DNA from: an uncultured Lachnospiraceae bacterium
Lineage (GTDB): Bacteria > Bacillota > Clostridia > Lachnospirales > Lachnospiraceae
Assembly (NCBI GenBank): GCA_902773445.1
Contig: CACYEU010000074.1
Span: 1-7,645 of the forward strand
Length of the DNA: 7,645 nucleotides
Reading direction: 5' to 3'
Numbering within the stretch: the stretch's first letter is position 1; each line of letters opens with the position of its first letter. Below are positions 3,936 to 7,645 of this stretch, piece after piece. Both the position numbers and the translations under genes were made by a program. The notes under the pieces are model-generated. The model ran no database searches. It had not been told where the DNA came from and saw only the letters and a program-made list of their open reading frames with translations.

Positions 3936-5768
3936 ATGAGTCGGTTAAGTCTGTTTTCCACAAATCAGGCTCAGCAGACCGTGGAGGAGCTGTACAAGGA
4001 TCTTGAACGGCGTATTCAGGCTGCTCAGCCGGGACTCTGTCCGGTGGATCTGGCGGCTACCTTCCTGCATCTGAGCCATTCCCAGTCATGCGGTAAATGC
4101 ATCCCGTGCCGGGTAGGTCTCGGACAGTTGGAAGCCTTGCTTCACCAGGTTCTCAACGGAACGGCAACACTCGAGACGCTCGATGTGATCGAGTTTACCG
4201 CCGAGTCCATCTACGCTTCTGCGGACTGCGCCATCGGTTCCGAGGCCGCCCGCATGGTACTGAAGGGCTTGAAAGGGTTCAGGGATGACTACGAAGAGCA
4301 CATATTGCACGGACGCTGCAAGGCGCTGCAGACGCAGCCGGTGCCGTGTGTCTACCAGTGCCCGGCACAGGTCGATATCCCGGGTTATATTTCGCTGATC
4401 CACGAAGGCCGCTATGCTGATGCTGTCGAATTGATCCGCAAGGACAATCCGCTTCCCGCTGTCTGCGGTCTGATCTGCGAGCATCCCTGTGAAGCTCACT
4501 GCCGCCGTACATTGGTCGATGATCCGATCAATATCCGCGGTCTGAAGCGTTTCGCTGTTGAGCACGAGGGCGAGATCCCGGATCCCAAGATTGCCGAAAA
4601 GACCGGCAAGAAAGTTGCTGTCATCGGCGGCGGTCCGTCCGGTTTGACTGCTGCCTGGTATTTGTCCAAGATGGGACACGAAGTCAAAGTCTTCGAGCAG
4701 AGAAAGAAGCCCGGCGGCATGCTTCGCTATGGTATCCCGGCTTACCGTCTCCCGCGTGAGATTCTCGACCGCGAGATCGACGGACTGAAGAAAGCAGGAT
4801 TTGAAATCGTGACTGATGTCAGTGTCGGAACCGATATTGCAATTAAAGATATTAAAGACCAGTACGATGCGATCTATGTTTCGATCGGCGCGCATACCGG
4901 ACGTTTTGTCAACATTGAAGGCGAAGACGCTGACGGCGTTCTGTCAGCTGTTGAAATGCTGCGCGCAATCGGAGACAATGATATGCCTGACTTCAAGGGA
5001 CTTGACTGTGTCGTGATCGGCGGCGGCAATGTCGCGATGGACGTTGCCCGTTCAGCGATCCGCCTCGGCGCGAAGAGCGTGACGATCGCTTACCGCCGCC
5101 GCAAGGCTGATATGACAGCTCTTGAAGAAGAAGTAGAAGGTGCTGTCGCTGACGGCTGCGAGATCATGGAACTCTACGCGCCGGTTAAGATCGAGAAAGA
5201 CGCCGACGGCAAAGTCGCGGCGATGTGGCTGCAGGAGCAGATCCCCGGCCCGATCGAGCACGGCCGTCCGAAACCTGTCGCAGCGGATGTCGAACCGGTT
5301 CGTGTACCGTGCGACCGCGTACTGATCGCAATCGGCCAGGGCATCGATTCCAACCAGTTCGGCGAATACGGTATTCCGATCAAGAGAGGCCGTATCGACG
5401 CATTGGATACGAGCTCAATCGGCGATGCCGACGGCATTTTCGCAGGCGGCGACTGCGTGACGGGACCGGCAACGGTTATCCGCGCGATTGCAGCAGGCAA
5501 AGTCGCAGCTGCGAACATTGACGAATACCTCGGTTTCCATCACGAGATCGAAGCCGATGTCGAACTTCCGCGCATCAGATTTGACGATCACACCCCGTGC
5601 GGCCGTGTCAATATGAAAGAACGTCCGGCTGCCGAGCGTGTCAAGGACTTCGGTTTGATGGAATGCGGTATGACCGTGGAAGAAGCCATGCAGGAATCCG
5701 GCAGATGCCTGCACTGCGACCACTTCGGATACGGAATCTTTAAAGGAGGGAGGGTCGCAAAATGGTAA
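3936..5768 (+). CDS. GltD/NfnL-like FAD and NAD(P)H oxidoreductase with N-terminal NuoF-type 4Fe-4S module, hydrogenase partner
   Basis: This 610-residue soluble flavoprotein should pass electrons between NAD(P)H and the hydrogenase encoded next. An N-terminal module (about 20-125) matches the C-terminal iron-sulfur domain of NuoF/HydB, with C52-x2-C55-x2-C58 in SCGKCIPCR and C98 in ADCAIG, but the FMN domain of NuoF is absent. Next comes a GltD/NfnL-like N-terminal cluster domain with C128, C138, C142, C177, C181, C185 and C189, probably for two 4Fe-4S clusters. The FAD site is GGGPSG (231-236) with GGMLRYGIP after it and GIFAGGDC (500-507) closing it. The pyridine nucleotide site is GGGNVAMD (362-369), with YRRRK (386-390) suggesting NADPH preference. 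C591-x2-C594 (CLHC) ends the protein. The gene overlaps the hydrogenase gene by 7 bases, suggesting coupled translation and a fixed ratio. Glutamate synthase itself is unlikely because no large subunit is present. Confidence 0.9.
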   Translation: MSRLSLFSTNQAQQTVEELYKDLERRIQAAQPGLCPVDLAATFLHLSHSQSCGKCIPCRVGLGQLEALLHQVLNGTATLETLDVIEFTAESIYASADCAIGSEAARMVLKGLKGFRDDYEEHILHGRCKALQTQPVPCVYQCPAQVDIPGYISLIHEGRYADAVELIRKDNPLPAVCGLICEHPCEAHCRRTLVDDPINIRGLKRFAVEHEGEIPDPKIAEKTGKKVAVIGGGPSGLTAAWYLSKMGHEVKVFEQRKKPGGMLRYGIPAYRLPREILDREIDGLKKAGFEIVTDVSVGTDIAIKDIKDQYDAIYVSIGAHTGRFVNIEGEDADGVLSAVEMLRAIGDNDMPDFKGLDCVVIGGGNVAMDVARSAIRLGAKSVTIAYRRRKADMTALEEEVEGAVADGCEIMELYAPVKIEKDADGKVAAMWLQEQIPGPIEHGRPKPVAADVEPVRVPCDRVLIAIGQGIDSNQFGEYGIPIKRGRIDALDTSSIGDADGIFAGGDCVTGPATVIRAIAAGKVAAANIDEYLGFHHEIEADVELPRIRFDDHTPCGRVNMKERPAAERVKDFGLMECGMTVEEAMQESGRCLHCDHFGYGIFKGGRVAKW

Positions 5769-7495
5769 ATGTCACAATAGACGGAATTGCTATCCAGGTT
5801 CCCGAAAGAACCACGATTTTAGAAGCAGCCAAACAGGCCGGCGTCCATATCCCGACTCTCTGTTACTGGGAAGGATTAAATGAGATCGGCGCCTGCCGTG
5901 TCTGTGTTGTCGAAGTCGAGGGCTATGACCGCCTGTTTACGGCCTGCAACAACACAGTCGACGAAGGCATGGTCATTTATACGAACAGCAAAAAGGCGCG
6001 CAATGCCCGCCGTACAAATGTCGAGCTGATTCTCTCAGAGCACGACAGCAACTGCGCTACCTGCGTCAGAAGCGGCAACTGCGCGCTCCAGACAGTCGCG
6101 AATGACCTGAACATTCAGGAACTTCCTTTTGAGAAGAATCTGTCCACACTTGAACAGAGTCCGGATTTCCCGCTTCAGCGCGACTACGCAAAATGCATCA
6201 AATGCATGCGCTGCATCCAGGTTTGTGATCATATTCAGGCATCCAATGTCTGGGATATCGTCAACACCGGTTCCCATACGACAGTCGATGTGGCTCACGC
6301 CTATCGCCTCGAGGACTCCAACTGTGCACTCTGCGGTCAGTGCATCACACACTGCCCGGTCGGCGCACTGAAGGAGCGCGATGATACACTTAAAGTGATC
6401 CATGCGATCGAAGATCCGGATAAGATCGTCCTGTTCCAGATCGCTCCGTCGATCAGAACAGCCTGGGGCGAGTATTTCGGTCTCGAGCCGGATGTCGCAA
6501 CGGTCGAACTGCTCGGCACTGCATTGAGACGTGCAGGTGTTGACTATGTATTTGACACGAACTTCACAGCCGACCTGACGATCATGGAAGAAGGCAGTGA
6601 GTTTGTCGACAAAGTCTCACATGCAAGCGAGCACAAATTCCCGATGTTCACTTCCTGCTGTCCGGGTTGGGTGCGCTTTATCAAAGCTCACTATCCGCAG
6701 TTTGTCGATCAGCTGTCATCAGCCAAATCACCGCAGCAGATGTTCGGTGCTGTCGCGAAGAGCTATTATGCCGAGTATCTCGGAGTCGATCCGTCCAAGA
6801 TCTTCTCTGTATCGGTCATGCCGTGTCTCGCGAAAAAGCATGAGTGTGCGATCGAGTGCATGAATGATGCCTGCGGCGATCCGGATGTCGATATCGCTCT
6901 GACCAACCGCGAAGTCGTTCGTCTGATCAGGGCAGCCCAGATCCATCCGGGCGAGCTTAAGGCAGAGCCTCTTGATATGCCTCTCGGCATCGGTTCCGGC
7001 GCCGGCAATATCTTCGGCGCAACCGGCGGTGTTATGGAAGCTGCTCTCCGCTCCGCTTACTTCCTGGTAACCGGCTCCAATCCGGATCCGGATGCATTTA
7101 AGGCAGTCCGCGGTATGGACGGCTGGAAAGAAGCAACATTCGATCTGGCCGGCATCGAGCTTAAGGTTGCTGTCGTCAACGGTCTCGGCAATGCCGACAA
7201 ACTTCTGACAGCTCTTGATAAAGGCGAAGTCTCCTATGACTTTGTCGAAGTCATGGCCTGCCCGGGCGGATGTGTCGGCGGCGGCGGACAGCCGATCGTT
7301 GACGGCGCCTTCATGGCAGAAAAACGTGCTCCGGTTCTCTATGAACAAGACCGCGAAGGCGACCTTCGCTTCTCTCATGAGAATCCTTCGATCACAATGG
7401 TCTACAACGATTACTTCGGCGCACCGCTGTCAGAGAAGTCACACCATCTGCTTCACACGAATCACCACTTGTGGAAGATGCCGAACGAAGAGTAA
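5762..7495 (+). CDS. hydA: [FeFe] hydrogenase, group A, catalytic subunit with 2Fe-2S and 4Fe-4S relay domains
   Basis: The product (577 aa) reversibly reduces protons to H2 at an H-cluster in the cytoplasm. Domains in order: a plant-type 2Fe-2S domain (C34, C45, C48, C62), a NuoG-type His-Cys 4Fe-4S site (H94, C98, C101, C107), a 2[4Fe-4S] ferredoxin domain (C145, C148, C151, C155; C188, C191, C194, C198), then the H-cluster domain. The latter has TSCCPGW (297-303, proton-relay C299 and ligand C300), MPCLAKKHE (353-361, ligand C355, K358, E361), FGATGGVMEAALR (418-430) and MACPGGCVGGGGQP (498-511, ligands C500 and C504). Length and layout match Clostridium pasteurianum CpI. A small variation is Leu after C355, where Thr or Val is common. 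AGGAGG (5744-5749) lies 12 bases before the ATG, inside the preceding gene. Pairing with a GltD-like subunit suggests the group A2 type. Maturases HydE, HydF and HydG are not in this window. Confidence 0.97.
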   Translation: MVNVTIDGIAIQVPERTTILEAAKQAGVHIPTLCYWEGLNEIGACRVCVVEVEGYDRLFTACNNTVDEGMVIYTNSKKARNARRTNVELILSEHDSNCATCVRSGNCALQTVANDLNIQELPFEKNLSTLEQSPDFPLQRDYAKCIKCMRCIQVCDHIQASNVWDIVNTGSHTTVDVAHAYRLEDSNCALCGQCITHCPVGALKERDDTLKVIHAIEDPDKIVLFQIAPSIRTAWGEYFGLEPDVATVELLGTALRRAGVDYVFDTNFTADLTIMEEGSEFVDKVSHASEHKFPMFTSCCPGWVRFIKAHYPQFVDQLSSAKSPQQMFGAVAKSYYAEYLGVDPSKIFSVSVMPCLAKKHECAIECMNDACGDPDVDIALTNREVVRLIRAAQIHPGELKAEPLDMPLGIGSGAGNIFGATGGVMEAALRSAYFLVTGSNPDPDAFKAVRGMDGWKEATFDLAGIELKVAVVNGLGNADKLLTALDKGEVSYDFVEVMACPGGCVGGGGQPIVDGAFMAEKRAPVLYEQDREGDLRFSHENPSITMVYNDYFGAPLSEKSHHLLHTNHHLWKMPNEE

Positions 7496-7522
7496 ATTAA
7501 AAAGTATCTTTTGAAACATTTT

Positions 7523-7558
7523 GAAGCCTCATCCCGGTTCGGGGTGAGGCTTCTTTTT
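7523..7558 (+). terminator. Intrinsic terminator of the hydrogenase operon
   Basis: GAAGCCTCA (7523-7531) pairs with TGAGGCTTC (7545-7553), then a T-G wobble and CCCG/CGGG (7533-7536 and 7540-7543) close on a 3-base loop, about 14 bp in all. TTTTT (7554-7558) follows. It begins 27 bases after the hydrogenase stop codon. Confidence 0.95.
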
Positions 7559-7589
7559 ACAAATAAGGTTATTGTAATGTTTAATAGCC

Positions 7590-7627
7590 AATGAGTGATT
7601 GTACTCTCGCTCATTTTAAGCTACAAT
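7590..7627 (+). promoter_or_regulatory. Promoter with overlapping inverted repeat, for a gene beyond the right edge
   Basis: TTGTAC (7599-7604) and TACAAT (7622-7627) are 17 bases apart, a good housekeeping promoter pointing rightward. AATGAGTGA (7590-7598) and TCGCTCATT (7607-7615) form a 9-bp inverted repeat (one G-T) whose 8-base centre contains the -35 box, a natural repressor position. A second small inverted repeat, AGCTA/TAGCT (7619-7623 and 7633-7637), overlaps the -10. The gene served is not in the window. Confidence 0.6.
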
Positions 7628-7645
7628 ACATATTAGCTGTAAACA

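Noticed and set aside
4086..4895. 269-codon open frame on the minus strand
   Set aside because: It is antisense to the clearly conserved flavoprotein gene and lacks a ribosome binding site and recognisable motifs.
3936..5768. Glutamate synthase small subunit (gltD)
   Set aside because: The C-terminal two thirds are GltD-like, but the NuoF-type iron-sulfur module and the overlapping hydrogenase gene show a hydrogenase partner, and no large subunit is nearby.
6728..7378. 216-codon open frame on the minus strand
   Set aside because: It is antisense to the H-cluster domain of the hydrogenase, where the conserved motifs fix the true frame.

Overview
The window looks like chromosomal DNA from an anaerobic, fermentative member of the Bacillota. 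The evidence is strong AGGAGG-type ribosome binding sites, T-tailed hairpin terminators, a tRNA gene without an encoded CCA, and an [FeFe] hydrogenase with a flavoprotein partner. Coding DNA is of moderate GC and the spacers are AT-rich. An Erysipelotrichia-like or clostridial host would fit, but the sequence alone does not fix the taxon.

Left part (1-2185). The 3' end of an acyltransferase-3 membrane protein runs rightward and meets a leftward cluster. Read leftward, that cluster is: a tRNA-Trp gene (2110-2040) with a strong promoter and its own terminator, an HD-domain protein related to alarmone (ppGpp) hydrolases (1914-1237), and a cysteine-rich five-helix membrane protein of unknown function (1128-343).

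Middle (2111-3295). A gene-free stretch of about 545 bases holds the tRNA promoter and, at 2237-2497, a regular array. The array has eight copies of a 10-13 base element (ATGGATTCAAA) in strictly alternating orientation. They form four inverted-repeat pairs with a period of 73-74 bases, while the sequence between the elements is unrelated from pair to pair. I cannot match this array to a known element, and it is the most unusual thing here. Next comes a leftward gene for a membrane-anchored Gln/Gly/Asn/Pro-rich protein with a good terminator. A divergent intergenic region follows, with short direct repeats.

Right part (3295-7645). RidA (an imine/enamine deaminase) is a single-gene unit with its own terminator. 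It is followed by a two-gene operon with a near-consensus promoter, a perfect 16-bp palindrome just upstream of the -35 box, overlapping genes and a strong terminator. The first gene encodes a GltD/NfnL-like FAD and NAD(P)H oxidoreductase with an N-terminal NuoF-type 4Fe-4S module. The second encodes a 577-residue [FeFe] hydrogenase with the full CpI-type set of iron-sulfur sites. Together they very likely form a soluble complex that moves electrons between NAD(P)H, possibly ferredoxin, and H2; this is the 'glutamate-synthase-linked' (group A2-like) arrangement. The window ends with a near-consensus promoter whose -35 box lies in the loop of an inverted repeat, presumably serving a gene beyond the right edge.
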